From an uncultured Prochlorococcus sp. (GTDB taxonomy: Bacteria; Cyanobacteriota; Cyanobacteriia; PCC-6307; Cyanobiaceae): DNA of 32,374 nucleotides. Below the pieces are notes generated by a model, which saw only the letters and a program-made list of their open reading frames with translations, searched no databases and was not told the origin of the DNA. Made by a program: the position numbers and the translations under genes. Below, one piece after another: positions 1 through 8,539 of the stretch. Position 1 is the first letter of the stretch. Every line of letters begins with the position of its first letter. The stretch lies in NCBI GenBank assembly GCA_902525075.1, contig CABZFV010000015.1, forward strand, positions 1-32,374, written 5' to 3'.

Positions 1-620
1 TCATTAGCCAAAAAAAGTGATTTATAGGATATTATTCCTATCTTTTCGCCACTTTCATTTTTCCAATCATGTAAATAGGGATCTGAATAATAAATAAAAT
101 TTAAAAAATTATCAGGAATTAATTTTTCATCTACAACTAAATAATTTAAACAATTAAGAAACTTTCTATAATTATCCAGTCCTCCAGATCTTAGTAATCT
201 AGAAATATTTAATGCAATTTTTTTATCTATACTACTTATTTCACATAAGGAAATTTCCTGGTCAATGGTACCTGATAGGATTACTAACTTCCTTTTTTTA
301 TTAACTGCTTGCCAATTTAAAAGTTGTTCAATTCCATAGTTCCATGTACCTTTATCTCCAAATATTCTAAGTACGACTACTTTTGCATAATTTATTGTTT
401 TTAATAAATAATTATCTATTTGAGCAGAGGAATTTAAATTAGAAATTTCTAAAGCTCTTATATTATTTTTTAATGAAGCAAATTCTTTTTCTAACAATAA
501 GTTTGATATAAGATTTAAATCAGCCTTGACACTTGTTATAAAAATAAAATCTGCAGCTGGTTGCTCAATAAAATCATCCTTATTCTTTTCATTTCCTGCT
601 ATATTTAATATCCTGTGCAT
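1..620 (-). CDS. cobN: Cobaltochelatase subunit CobN, N-terminal part (runs off window start)
   Basis: The reverse strand is open from an ATG at 620 to the window edge, giving 206 residues that begin MHRILNIAG. The start matches the CobN/ChlH large-chelatase family: an opening MHR, a 'TSVKADLNLIS' segment, then 'VVVLRIFGDKGTWNYGIEQL', which resembles the family pattern of a hydrophobic strand followed by RxxGG/DxGxWxYGxEQL. CobN is the large subunit of the ATP-dependent chelatase that inserts cobalt into the corrin ring during cobalamin synthesis, in the cytoplasm. The full protein is over 1,200 residues, so most of it lies outside the window. It is divergent from ilvE, with 72 bp between the starts. 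ChlH is the main alternative; the GxWxYGxEQL segment and the cobalamin genes nearby favour CobN. Confidence 0.82.
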   Translation of the reverse strand, partial: MHRILNIAGNEKNKDDFIEQPAADFIFITSVKADLNLISNLLLEKEFASLKNNIRALEISNLNSSAQIDNYLLKTINYAKVVVLRIFGDKGTWNYGIEQLLNWQAVNKKRKLVILSGTIDQEISLCEISSIDKKIALNISRLLRSGGLDNYRKFLNCLNYLVVDEKLIPDNFLNFIYYSDPYLHDWKNESGEKIGIISYKSLFLAN

Positions 621-692
621 TTTTATATATAAATAAGGTTTAGAATACGTAAGTAGGATAAAACAAGTTTACCTTAATTAAATAAATTAAAT

Positions 693-1607
693 ATGCATGA
701 ATTTCTTCCATACGCCTGGTTCGAAGGTAAATGTATTCCATTTAAAGAAGCAAAAATATCAATAGCTACTCATGCACTACATTACGGTACTGCTGCATTT
801 GGAGGAATGCGAGCGATACCTAACCCAACAAACAAAGAAGAATTCCTTTTGTTTAGAACTGATAAACATATAAAAAGATTATCTCAAAGTGCAAAATTAC
901 TCTTAACTGAAATTTCTGAAGAATATATTTTTAAAGCCTTAGAAGAAGTTATAAAAAGAAACAAGCCAGAAAAACCTATATATATAAGACCATTTGTATA
1001 TACGAGCGATTTAGGTATAGCGCCAAGGTTACACAATATTGAAACAAATTTCTTTATTTATTGTATTGAACTAGGAGATTATTTATCCCCAGATGGTGTT
1101 TCTTGTAGAATGAGCAGTTGGACAAGGCAAGAAGATAGATCTCTCCCCTTAAGAGGGAAAATAAGTGGCGCATATATTACTAGTTCATTAGCCAAAACAG
1201 AAGCTAGTTTATCGGGTTTTGATGAAGCCCTGCTATTAAATTCAAGTGGTAAGGTAAGCGAAGCTAGTGGTATGAATTTATTTATTGTAAGGAATGGAGA
1301 CTTAATCACTCCTGGTGTTGATCAAGATATCCTTGAGGGTATAACTAGAGCTAGTGTAATTGAATTAGCAAAATCATTTGGAATAAATGTAATTGAGAGG
1401 CCTGTTGATAAAACAGAATTATTAATAGCTCATGAAGTTTTTCTAACTGGTACAGCTGCAAAAATTACACCAGTTAAAAAAATTGAATCAACTGAATTAA
1501 ATGTTGAAAGACCAATAATGAATAAATTAAAAAGTAAGCTTATAGAAATAACAGAAGGTCGTTCTCAAGACTATGATAATTGGGTAACAAGAATTTCACT
1601 AAAATAA
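693..1607 (+). CDS. ilvE: Branched-chain amino acid aminotransferase
   Basis: This 304-residue protein is a fold-type IV PLP aminotransferase. It makes the last transamination in leucine, isoleucine and valine synthesis, with glutamate as amino donor. 'HALHYGTAAFGGMRA' near residues 28-41 is the usual N-terminal substrate-pocket motif. K156 in 'LRGKISGAYITSS' aligns with the PLP-binding lysine of E. coli IlvE. E190 in 'GKVSEASGMNLF' is the glutamate that contacts the pyridine nitrogen. 'GITRASVIELA' and 'FLTGTAAKITPV' are the phosphate-binding and C-terminal motifs. Length is normal. The ATG at 693 opens directly into the conserved region, so the start is well supported. metH follows 18 bp after the stop on the same strand, suggesting co-transcription. 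Confidence 0.95.
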   Translation: MHEFLPYAWFEGKCIPFKEAKISIATHALHYGTAAFGGMRAIPNPTNKEEFLLFRTDKHIKRLSQSAKLLLTEISEEYIFKALEEVIKRNKPEKPIYIRPFVYTSDLGIAPRLHNIETNFFIYCIELGDYLSPDGVSCRMSSWTRQEDRSLPLRGKISGAYITSSLAKTEASLSGFDEALLLNSSGKVSEASGMNLFIVRNGDLITPGVDQDILEGITRASVIELAKSFGINVIERPVDKTELLIAHEVFLTGTAAKITPVKKIESTELNVERPIMNKLKSKLIEITEGRSQDYDNWVTRISLK

Positions 1608-1625
1608 ATTAATTTTTGCCTAAAA

Positions 1626-4600
1626 ATGGAATCTTTCAGAACTTATTTAAATAGAGATGAAAAACCATTAATTATTTTTGACGGAGGTACTGGAACATCT
1701 TTTCAGAACTTAAATCTTACTGCAGATGACTTTGGAGGAAAAGAATTAGAGGGATGTAATGAAAACCTTGTTTTATCATCGCCAGAGGTAGTTGAGAAGG
1801 TTCATAATTCATTTTTAGAAGCAGGTTGTCATGTTATAGAAACTAATACATTTGGTGCCTCATCAATAGTTCTTGATGAATATGATATTGCAGATAAGGC
1901 TTATGAGATAAATAAAAATGCAGCATTTATAGCAAAAAAAGCTGCTGCCAAATACTCATCAGTTGATAAACCAAGGTTTGTAGCAGGTTCAATTGGGCCA
2001 ACAACTAAATTACCCACCTTAGGACATATAGATTTTGATGAATTAAAGCAATCATATAAAGAACAAATATATGGTCTTATAGATGGAGGAGTTGATCTTC
2101 TTTTGATTGAAACCTGTCAGGATGTTTTACAAATTAAATCTGCCTTATTAGCATCAAAAGAAATTCTAGAAAGTAAAAATATTGATATACCTTTAATGGT
2201 ATCCATAACAATGGAAACAACAGGTACTATGCTTGTTGGATCTGATATAGCTTCTGCATTAACAATATTAGAGCCATTTAATATAGATATCCTTGGACTT
2301 AATTGTGCAACTGGTCCTGAGCAAATGAAGGATCATATTAAATATTTGTCTGAAAATTCTCCCTTCGCTATTAGCTGTATTCCCAATGCAGGTCTTCCTG
2401 AAAATATTGGTGGTGTAGCTCACTATAGATTAAAGCCAATAGAATTAAAGATGCAGTTAATGAATTTTATATATGACTTTAATGTTCAATTGATAGGTGG
2501 ATGTTGTGGGACAACACCTGAACATATAAAATACCTGTCTTCAATAATCGATGAAATTATTGATATTGAAAGGACCTACAACAATGGTAAAAAAAATTCA
2601 AGTAGTTTTATTCCATCTGCCTCATCAATATATAACTCTGTGCCATATAAACAAGACAATTCAATTTTGATAGTAGGAGAAAGATTAAATGCAAGTGGAT
2701 CGAAAAAGGTAAGGGAGTTATTAAATAAAGACGATTGGGATGGCTTAGTTGCAATTGCAAAGCAACAACAAAAAGAAAATGCTCACGTTCTTGATGTAAA
2801 TGTTGATTATGTAGGCAGAGACGGAGTGAAAGATATGAAAGAAATAACTTCAAGACTAGTTACCAATATAAATTTACCATTAATGATTGACTCTACAGAT
2901 GCAGACAAAATGGAAAGTGGATTAAAGTCAGCTGGTGGTAAATGTATTATAAATTCAACCAATTACGAAGATGGCAATGAAAGGTTTGATCAAGTTCTAA
3001 ATTTAGCCTTAGGGTATGGTGCAGGTCTTGTTGTCGGAACAATTGATGAAGATGGAATGGCAAGGAATTCAGAAAAAAAATATAAGATTGTCAAACGAGC
3101 GATTAATAGAACAAGAGAATGTGGTTTGTCAGATTATGAGCTATTTTTTGATCCATTAGCTCTGCCAATATCTACAGGGATAGAGGATGATAGATTAAAC
3201 GCTAAAGAAACCATTAGTGCTATATTAAAAATTCGTGAAAAATTTCCAGATATTCATATCATACTTGGAATATCAAACATTAGTTTTGGTCTTTCACCAT
3301 TATCAAGAATTAATCTAAATTCAATATTTTTAGATGAATGCATTAAAGCAGGATTAGATTCTGCTATCATCGCACCAAATAAAATTTTGCCATTATCAAA
3401 AATTTCTGAAGAAACTAAAAAGCTTTGCTTAGATTTGATTTATGATAAAAGAAAATTTGAAGATGATATTTGTATTTATGATCCATTAGTAGAATTAACA
3501 AAGGCTTTTCAAGATTTATCTATTCAAGATTTCAAAAAAGCATCCTCAGAAAATAAAAACCTAACTCTTGAAGAAAGTCTGAAAAATCATATCATAGATG
3601 GAGAAAAAATAGGATTAGAGGATCAATTAAATAAAGCGTTAAAAAAATATAAACCTCTTGAAATAATTAATACCTTTTTACTAGATGGGATGAAAGTTGT
3701 AGGAGATTTATTTGGCTCAGGTCAAATGCAATTGCCATTTGTACTCCAATCCGCTGAAACAATGAAATTTGCTGTTTCAATTTTAGAACCATACATGGAA
3801 ACTGTAGATGAGAACATATCAAATGGAAAGCTCTTAATTGCAACTGTCAAAGGCGATGTACATGATATTGGAAAAAATTTGGTAGATATAATACTTACAA
3901 ATAATGGTTATGACGTAATAAATCTAGGAATAAAGCAAGATGTTTCAGCAATTATAGATGCACAAAAAAAATACAATGCAGATTGCATCGCTATGAGCGG
4001 ATTACTTGTTAAATCAACTGCTTTTATGAAAGATAATTTAGAGGCTTTTAACAATGAAAATATTAGTGTACCAGTAATATTAGGAGGCGCAGCCTTAACC
4101 CCAAAATTTGTAAATGAGGACTGCAGCAAAATATATAAAGGGAAAATATTGTACGGAAAAGATGCGTTCACTGATCTTAAATTTATGAATGAATATATGG
4201 ATAATAAGAAAAAAGGTAATTGGTCAAATACAGAGGGTTTCATTAACAATGAAGGTATAAATATTAATTTAGCCTCATCAAAATCAAACTCTCAAGCTGT
4301 TAAAAAATCTATATCCATAGATGCCGAGACTTCAAAATTAAATTTAAAAGAAAATTTTATAAGATCTAAATTTATAAATGAAGAAGATCCAATTCAAGCC
4401 CCTTTCTTGGGAACGAAAGTCTTGAAGGATGTTGATATAGATTTAAATAAGTTAATATTTTATTTAGATACAAAAGCTTTATTTAGCGGGCAATGGCAAA
4501 TAAAAAAAGGAAAAAACCAAAGCGTAGATGAATACAATAATTATTTGGATTCATATGCTAAACCATTGTTAGATAAATGGTTAGAGAAAATTATAGAGAA

Positions 4601-5192
4601 AAAACTCATATCACCTAAAGCAGTTTATGGATATTTCAGATGCGGGAGAAAAGATAATAGTATTTTCTTATTTGATCCGAAATCAATAAATAAAATATCC
4701 CAATTTAATTTTCCAAGACAAAAATCTGGGAATAATTTATGCATAGCTGATTTTTATTGTGATTTGAAAAATGATAAACCGATAGATATATTTCCTATGC
4801 AGGCAGTAACTATGGGGGATATTGCTAGCGAATATTCTCAAAATTTATTTAAAGAAGACAAATATAGCGATTATTTGTTATTCCATGGACTTACAGTGCA
4901 ATTAGCAGAAGCTCTAGCTGAGTATGTCCATGCGTTAATTCGTATTGAATGTGGTTTTAGTTCTGAAGAACCAGACAAAAATAGAGAAATACTAGCTCAA
5001 AAATATAGAGGAGCTAGATATTCTTTTGGTTATCCTGCATGTCCAAAAGTATCTGATTCAAACATACAATTATCATTGTTGGATGCCAAAAGAATAAACT
5101 TGACCATGGATGAATCTGAACAACTTCATCCAGAACAAAGTACTACAGCTATCATTTCACTACACTCAAAAGCTAAATATTTCAGCGCCTAA
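1626..5192 (+). CDS. metH: Cobalamin-dependent methionine synthase
   Basis: This 1,188-residue protein transfers a methyl group from 5-methyltetrahydrofolate through cobalamin to homocysteine. All MetH modules are present in order. The homocysteine-binding barrel covers about residues 1-325, with zinc ligands C227 ('GLNCATGP') and C293/C294 ('GGCCGTTPEH'). The pterin-binding domain lies at about 345-610 ('GERLNASGSKK', 'LMIDSTDADKM'). A cap domain follows at about 640-735. The B12 domain carries D744-V-H746-D-I-G, where H746 is the lower cobalt ligand. The C-terminal AdoMet reactivation domain spans about 890-1188 and contains 'RGARYSFGYPACP'. Because that domain is present, the enzyme can be repaired after cobalt oxidation. 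It sits 18 bp downstream of ilvE. No cobalamin riboswitch is visible in the short upstream gaps. Confidence 0.97.
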   Translation: MESFRTYLNRDEKPLIIFDGGTGTSFQNLNLTADDFGGKELEGCNENLVLSSPEVVEKVHNSFLEAGCHVIETNTFGASSIVLDEYDIADKAYEINKNAAFIAKKAAAKYSSVDKPRFVAGSIGPTTKLPTLGHIDFDELKQSYKEQIYGLIDGGVDLLLIETCQDVLQIKSALLASKEILESKNIDIPLMVSITMETTGTMLVGSDIASALTILEPFNIDILGLNCATGPEQMKDHIKYLSENSPFAISCIPNAGLPENIGGVAHYRLKPIELKMQLMNFIYDFNVQLIGGCCGTTPEHIKYLSSIIDEIIDIERTYNNGKKNSSSFIPSASSIYNSVPYKQDNSILIVGERLNASGSKKVRELLNKDDWDGLVAIAKQQQKENAHVLDVNVDYVGRDGVKDMKEITSRLVTNINLPLMIDSTDADKMESGLKSAGGKCIINSTNYEDGNERFDQVLNLALGYGAGLVVGTIDEDGMARNSEKKYKIVKRAINRTRECGLSDYELFFDPLALPISTGIEDDRLNAKETISAILKIREKFPDIHIILGISNISFGLSPLSRINLNSIFLDECIKAGLDSAIIAPNKILPLSKISEETKKLCLDLIYDKRKFEDDICIYDPLVELTKAFQDLSIQDFKKASSENKNLTLEESLKNHIIDGEKIGLEDQLNKALKKYKPLEIINTFLLDGMKVVGDLFGSGQMQLPFVLQSAETMKFAVSILEPYMETVDENISNGKLLIATVKGDVHDIGKNLVDIILTNNGYDVINLGIKQDVSAIIDAQKKYNADCIAMSGLLVKSTAFMKDNLEAFNNENISVPVILGGAALTPKFVNEDCSKIYKGKILYGKDAFTDLKFMNEYMDNKKKGNWSNTEGFINNEGININLASSKSNSQAVKKSISIDAETSKLNLKENFIRSKFINEEDPIQAPFLGTKVLKDVDIDLNKLIFYLDTKALFSGQWQIKKGKNQSVDEYNNYLDSYAKPLLDKWLEKIIEKKLISPKAVYGYFRCGRKDNSIFLFDPKSINKISQFNFPRQKSGNNLCIADFYCDLKNDKPIDIFPMQAVTMGDIASEYSQNLFKEDKYSDYLLFHGLTVQLAEALAEYVHALIRIECGFSSEEPDKNREILAQKYRGARYSFGYPACPKVSDSNIQLSLLDAKRINLTMDESEQLHPEQSTTAIISLHSKAKYFSA

Positions 5193-5201
5193 GCTAAATT
5201 T

Positions 5202-5420
5202 TTAGTTATTTTCTAAATATTCAATAATTTCTTCCTGGAGTTCTTCCATCGTTTCATTATCACCCAGATCAAGTCCCTCACCCGCGGCATCCTGTGTTAA
5301 CTCAAGATAATATGAAGCACCATCACTAGATAAAAATTCTAATGCGGAAGTTTCATCACTATCTTTAAAAGCTTCATAAAGAGCTTTAAATGCAATGTTT
5401 TCAGTAAAGTCCCAATCCAT
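5202..5420 (-). CDS. Small acidic conserved protein
   Basis: This is a 72-residue, very acidic protein beginning MDWDFTENIAFKALYEAFKD. It is rich in Asp and Glu throughout, with a Glu-rich predicted helix at the C-terminus ('MEELQEEIIEYLENN'). There are no cysteines, signal peptide or membrane segments, so a soluble cytoplasmic helical protein is likely. It converges on metH, with 9 bp between the stop codons, and is divergent from the DUF2237 gene at 5519. The intact reading frame and the tight fit between neighbours make it a probable real gene. I do not recognise a function. Confidence 0.7.
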   Translation of the reverse strand: MDWDFTENIAFKALYEAFKDSDETSALEFLSSDGASYYLELTQDAAGEGLDLGDNETMEELQEEIIEYLENN

Positions 5421-5518
5421 AATGAAAAAAACCTTATTAGAATTATTACCTCCTTACCCCCCATATTCGTCAACCTTTTTTAAAGAAATGTTGGTGTTTT
5501 ATTATTATAAAAAAAACT

Positions 5519-5902
5519 ATGACCATAAATAATCAAAATCAGTTAAATGTCCTTGGAGAAGAAATTGAGATTTGTAGTTGCGCACCTATGACAGGGTGGT
5601 TCAGGGATGGATATTGTAACTATGACAAAAATGATGGAGGAAATCATTCCATATGTTGTGTAATGGATGATAATTTCCTGAAATATAGTAAATCACAAGG
5701 TAATGATTTAATAACTCCCATGCCTATTTATTCCTTCCCAGGACTAAAGGATGGTGATCATTGGTGTATTTGTCTTGATAGGTGGAAGCAAGCATTATTA
5801 GACGGTCTTGCACCAAAAGTCATATTAGAATCAACGAATATTGTAGTCTTAGAATCAGTACCTCTGGAAAAATTGAAAGAATATCAATTTAATAAAAAGT
5901 AA
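5519..5902 (+). CDS. DUF2237 family protein
   Basis: The 127-residue product matches DUF2237 over nearly its whole length. It opens with 'NVLGEEIEICSCAPMTGWFRDG', continues with 'GNHSICCVMDDNFLKYSKSQGNDLITP' and 'FPGLKDGDHWCICLDRWKQA', and ends with 'VILESTNIVVLESVPLEKLKEY'. Conserved cysteines occur in each block ('CSCAP', 'ICCVM', 'WCICLDRW'), as expected in the family, whose biochemical role is not established. It has no signal peptide or membrane segment, so it is probably cytoplasmic. The ATG at 5519 is 98 bp from the divergent small acidic gene. The ATP adenylyltransferase-like gene follows 48 bp downstream on the same strand. Confidence 0.88.
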   Translation: MTINNQNQLNVLGEEIEICSCAPMTGWFRDGYCNYDKNDGGNHSICCVMDDNFLKYSKSQGNDLITPMPIYSFPGLKDGDHWCICLDRWKQALLDGLAPKVILESTNIVVLESVPLEKLKEYQFNKK

Positions 5903-5950
5903 TTACAAGTTTATTTTTTTTTTTAAAATGATAATGGTAAATTTTTTTAA

Positions 5951-6781
5951 ATGAGTTTAGAAATATATTGGAAAAAAGCACTAGAACAAACTCAATTATC
6001 AATTGATGATGAATCATTATATCCTCTCAAAACTGATATTATTACAAGAGATTTATATGAAAAAGACGACTTCATAATTAGGAAACTCGATACTTCAAAA
6101 TTTAATAAAAAAAAAATTTATGGTCCTAAGCAAAATCCATTTTGTCCTTGGGAAAAAATACTAGAAATTGATAAAATTGGTGATAATCATCAATTAATAT
6201 TAAATAAGTACCCTGTACAAAAAGGTCATATTTTACTTATTACAAATGAATGGAAACCTCAAAATGGATGGTTAGATATTAAAGATTGGAGAGCGATCCA
6301 ACAAGTTAATAAAGATACTAGTGGATTATGGTTTTTCAATAGTTCTCCAATTGCGGGAGCGAGTCAACCTCATAGGCATTTTCAACTTCTGCGTAGATCT
6401 AAAGGTGAGATATCATGCCCTAGAGAAAAGTGGTTTTTAGAGATGAACTCATATCAAGATATAGATAGTAAGCTTAAAAAAAATATTGTTGTATCCAAAT
6501 TTAATTTTTTAGAAAAACCATCATGTCTTTTTGAACTCTACTTGGAATTATGCAAGAAATTAGGACTTGGGAATCCTTTAAGTGATAAGAAACCGATATA
6601 TCCTTACAATATTTTAATAACTAATAAATGGATCGCTATTATAAAAAGAAAAAATGATCATATCCATGGTTTCAGTATTAACGGTTTAGGATTTGCAGGA
6701 TACTTATTAGTAACTGAAAATTCAAATATTAATTATTTAAAAAGATTAGGCCCTGAAAAACTTCTAGAAAATTTTGTTTGA
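5951..6781 (+). CDS. ATP adenylyltransferase (Ap4A phosphorylase)-like HIT-superfamily protein
   Basis: This 276-residue protein resembles the Ap4A phosphorylase branch of the HIT superfamily, which splits diadenosine tetraphosphate with phosphate to ATP and ADP. 'KQNPFCPWEK' and 'HQLILNKYPVQKGHILLIT' are typical of the N-terminal substrate-binding part. 'GASQPHRHFQLLRR' is the family's histidine motif (HxHxQ), which carries the nucleophilic histidine. 'YPYNILITNKWIAIIKRK' near residues 217-235 fits the C-terminal ATP_transf domain. Length is slightly under the yeast Apa enzymes and normal for cyanobacterial forms. It is 48 bp downstream of the DUF2237 gene and could share its transcript. The exact substrate preference cannot be read from the sequence. 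Confidence 0.85.
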   Translation: MSLEIYWKKALEQTQLSIDDESLYPLKTDIITRDLYEKDDFIIRKLDTSKFNKKKIYGPKQNPFCPWEKILEIDKIGDNHQLILNKYPVQKGHILLITNEWKPQNGWLDIKDWRAIQQVNKDTSGLWFFNSSPIAGASQPHRHFQLLRRSKGEISCPREKWFLEMNSYQDIDSKLKKNIVVSKFNFLEKPSCLFELYLELCKKLGLGNPLSDKKPIYPYNILITNKWIAIIKRKNDHIHGFSINGLGFAGYLLVTENSNINYLKRLGPEKLLENFV

Positions 6782-6784
6782 ATA

Positions 6785-6964
6785 CTAGTTAGTTACTTCA
6801 ACTTCCTTATCCCTGCTTATTTGGCTTTCTAGAACTTCTATAGATGCTGTAACTGAGGCAATTTTACGTTCAAGTGAATCCTTAATATAATTGAGCATTT
6901 CTAATTTCTTATGTTGATAAAAATTCTTTTTTTCTTTAGATGACTTGAAATAACAATTGAACAT
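6785..6964 (-). CDS. Small coiled-coil-like protein, 59 residues
   Basis: The reverse strand encodes 59 residues from an ATG at 6964 to a TAG at 6785. The second half, starting MLNYIKDSLERKIASVTASI, has heptad-like hydrophobic spacing and many charged residues, suggesting a short amphipathic helix or coiled coil. A second in-frame ATG gives a 37-residue version that contains all of this helix and may be the true start, because the first 22 residues are Lys/Phe-rich and less gene-like. It converges on the Ap4A phosphorylase-like gene, with 3 bp between the stop codons. I do not recognise a function. Confidence 0.5.
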   Translation of the reverse strand: MFNCYFKSSKEKKNFYQHKKLEMLNYIKDSLERKIASVTASIEVLESQISRDKEVEVTN

Positions 6965-7044
6965 TTTTTATTTTCATTATAAAAAGACACTTAATTGACT
7001 TGTGACATAAAAATAAATTGGTTTTAATTTAAAAACAATATTTC

Positions 7045-7091
7045 GTATGGACTTTCAATTTTTTTTGAATAAAATTAAATAAATTCCATAC
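7045..7091. promoter_or_regulatory. Inverted repeat GTATGG...CCATAC upstream of the RHH/J-domain gene
   Basis: GTATGG at 7045-7050 is the exact reverse complement of CCATAC at 7086-7091, and TTCAA/TTGAA form a smaller inverted repeat inside the interval. The site ends 17 bp before the TTG start at 7109. An 11-codon upstream reading frame begins within it at 7047 and ends at 7082. The site could be an operator or a leader hairpin. The function is inferred from position and symmetry only. Confidence 0.3.
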
Positions 7092-7108
7092 TATTCAAGA
7101 TAATATTA

Positions 7109-8119
7109 TTGAATATTCCTGAAAATTCAAATACAAAAAGAATTTCTATTGATTTACCTGAGGAACTAATTTCGAGGTTTGATCAATTACGAAAAGAGTG
7201 GGGATTTCGAGCAAGAGGACCTGTAATAGAAAAGATACTTAAAGAACTTCTTCAAGAAGATGATTTACTACCTAAGAATCAACAGCAAGAAATAGACTTT
7301 AACGAGAATAATAATAAAGAAAATTTAAATATTGATGAAGATACTGCATTGGTATTAATTAAATCAGACGTAAAAAAAGAAGTTAATGAGATATCTTTGA
7401 ATAAAAGATTTACAAATAACAATCAATCGAAAGAAAAAGCCAACTTAAACATAAGCCTTCCCAATTTTGTTGAAAAAAAAGCAAGGAATCTAAGAAGAAG
7501 TATTAATAGTGAAAAATTAAAGGAGAATATTAATGATATTCAAATTAATACAATTAAAGAAACTGAATTAATAAAATGTCGAATTGAGTTAATTAGTCAT
7601 TGGAAAACCTTATATGGATCAGTTCCTAATGATCATGTAGTAGAAGCTTCTATGGATTGGTTTGAAAGGGATATATGGCCAAATCTTGATGGAACTGAAA
7701 ATCTACCATTTACGTGGAGTGCAGCCAATAAATTAATGTTAGAATTATGCCCATTCTGGATAAAGAAAAATCCGTCCCTTGAAATTGTTTTATTAATGAT
7801 TGGCGTTTTAGAAGACCCTTTTGCTACATCAGATCTGATAAATAGAATACCAACACTTATGAGAAGGTTTATAAGTAGATTTAAGCGAAGTAATAGATCA
7901 AATTCATTTGAAACTTTGGACTCTACAATGACAGTACATGGAGCACTTAAATTACTAAATTTGTCTACATCCGCAGGATCAGCTCATACGTTCCGTAAAA
8001 TTAGGGAGGCATATAAATCAATAGCTCTAAAGACGCATCCAGATGCTGGAGGATCAACAGATCAAATGAGAAAATTAAATGAAGCGTATCAATTGCTAAA
8101 AAATCTATATAGATACTAG
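7109..8119 (+). CDS. Ribbon-helix-helix / J-domain fusion protein
   Basis: The 336-residue product starts at TTG; a stop codon lies in frame at 7076 and no ATG is available between. Residues 11-50 ('RISIDLPEELISRFDQLRKE' followed by a second helix ending 'ILKELLQ') read as a CopG-type ribbon-helix-helix DNA-binding fold: one strand and two helices. Residues about 50-150 are a charged Asn/Lys/Glu-rich linker. A conserved-looking helical region at about 155-265 contains 'WFERDIWPNLDG' and 'LPFTWSAANKLMLELCPFW'. The C-terminus, about 270-336, is a J-domain with H310-P-D312 in 'SIALKTHPDAGGS', the DnaK-stimulating signature. The fusion suggests a DNA-bound protein that could recruit DnaK. No G/F region or zinc domain is present. 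A symmetric repeat array begins 18 bp after the stop. Confidence 0.8.
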   Translation: MNIPENSNTKRISIDLPEELISRFDQLRKEWGFRARGPVIEKILKELLQEDDLLPKNQQQEIDFNENNNKENLNIDEDTALVLIKSDVKKEVNEISLNKRFTNNNQSKEKANLNISLPNFVEKKARNLRRSINSEKLKENINDIQINTIKETELIKCRIELISHWKTLYGSVPNDHVVEASMDWFERDIWPNLDGTENLPFTWSAANKLMLELCPFWIKKNPSLEIVLLMIGVLEDPFATSDLINRIPTLMRRFISRFKRSNRSNSFETLDSTMTVHGALKLLNLSTSAGSAHTFRKIREAYKSIALKTHPDAGGSTDQMRKLNEAYQLLKNLYRY

Positions 8120-8137
8120 TATACTAATTCTTAGATG

Positions 8138-8174
8138 AGACTTATAATTAGTCTTATTTATAGTCTTATATAAG
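8138..8174 (+). repeat. AGACT/AGTCT array, copy 1
   Basis: AGACT at 8138 is followed by AGTCT at 8150 and AGTCT at 8162, an exact 12-bp period. The array ends in the 10-bp palindrome CTTATATAAG at 8165-8174. The first two units form a 5-bp inverted repeat with a 7-bp spacer. It starts 18 bp after the stop of the RHH/J-domain gene. Regular spacing of half-sites near one helical turn is what a cooperative ribbon-helix-helix protein would use, but a transcript-end hairpin is also possible. Confidence 0.7.
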
Positions 8175-8306
8175 GTAGTTGTGAATTTATAAATTTCTGA
8201 TCTTCATCAATTTTTTTATTTAAATATATGTAGACAATTATTTTGTATTAAAGGGAATTAAAATAAAAATAAAATTTAAAATATGAAATATTTATGTATA
8301 GTACTT

Positions 8307-8346
8307 CTTATATGAGACTTATCAATAGTCTATTATCTAGTCTCAT
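8307..8346 (+). repeat. AGACT/AGTCT array, copy 2
   Basis: AGACT at 8315, AGTCT at 8327 and AGTCT at 8339 repeat the same 12-bp spacing as copy 1, in the same orientation. The outer units extend to an 8-bp perfect inverted repeat, ATGAGACT at 8312-8319 and AGTCTCAT at 8339-8346. The near-palindrome CTTATATGAG at 8307-8316 precedes it. It lies in the gene-free gap about 190 bp beyond the 3' end of the small exported-protein gene. Confidence 0.7.
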
Positions 8347-8539
8347 AGTAGATTAAAAAGATCAAGAATTTATCAATTTAAATTAATCAAAAACAGTCTG
8401 CTTAATGCCTGGGAAAAATTAAAAAATAATTTATAAATTTGAAAAATTATGTCCTATCAATGTCCAAGGAATTTATGATAGCTAGAAAGTATTTCTACTA
8501 TTTACTTTTATGCTTAGCCGTTCTGCCTTATAGACAGTA

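Larger units (their letters stand above)
8120..8539. other. Gene-free 420-bp gap carrying two repeat arrays
   Basis: No open frame with gene-like character was found on either strand. The gap lies between the RHH/J-domain gene and the small exported-protein gene, and contains two of the three AGACT/AGTCT repeat arrays (listed separately). The remainder is AT-rich. The longest plus-strand ATG frames I read here are under 15 codons. Confidence 0.6.

Noticed and set aside
621..692. Cobalamin riboswitch between cobN and ilvE-metH
   Set aside because: The gap is only 72 bp and AT-rich, too short for the roughly 200-nt element, and no B12-box-like core is seen.
3908..4249. 113-residue minus-strand frame inside metH
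   Set aside because: It overlaps the conserved B12-binding domain and shows only the hydrophobic composition expected of an antisense reading of AT-rich coding DNA.
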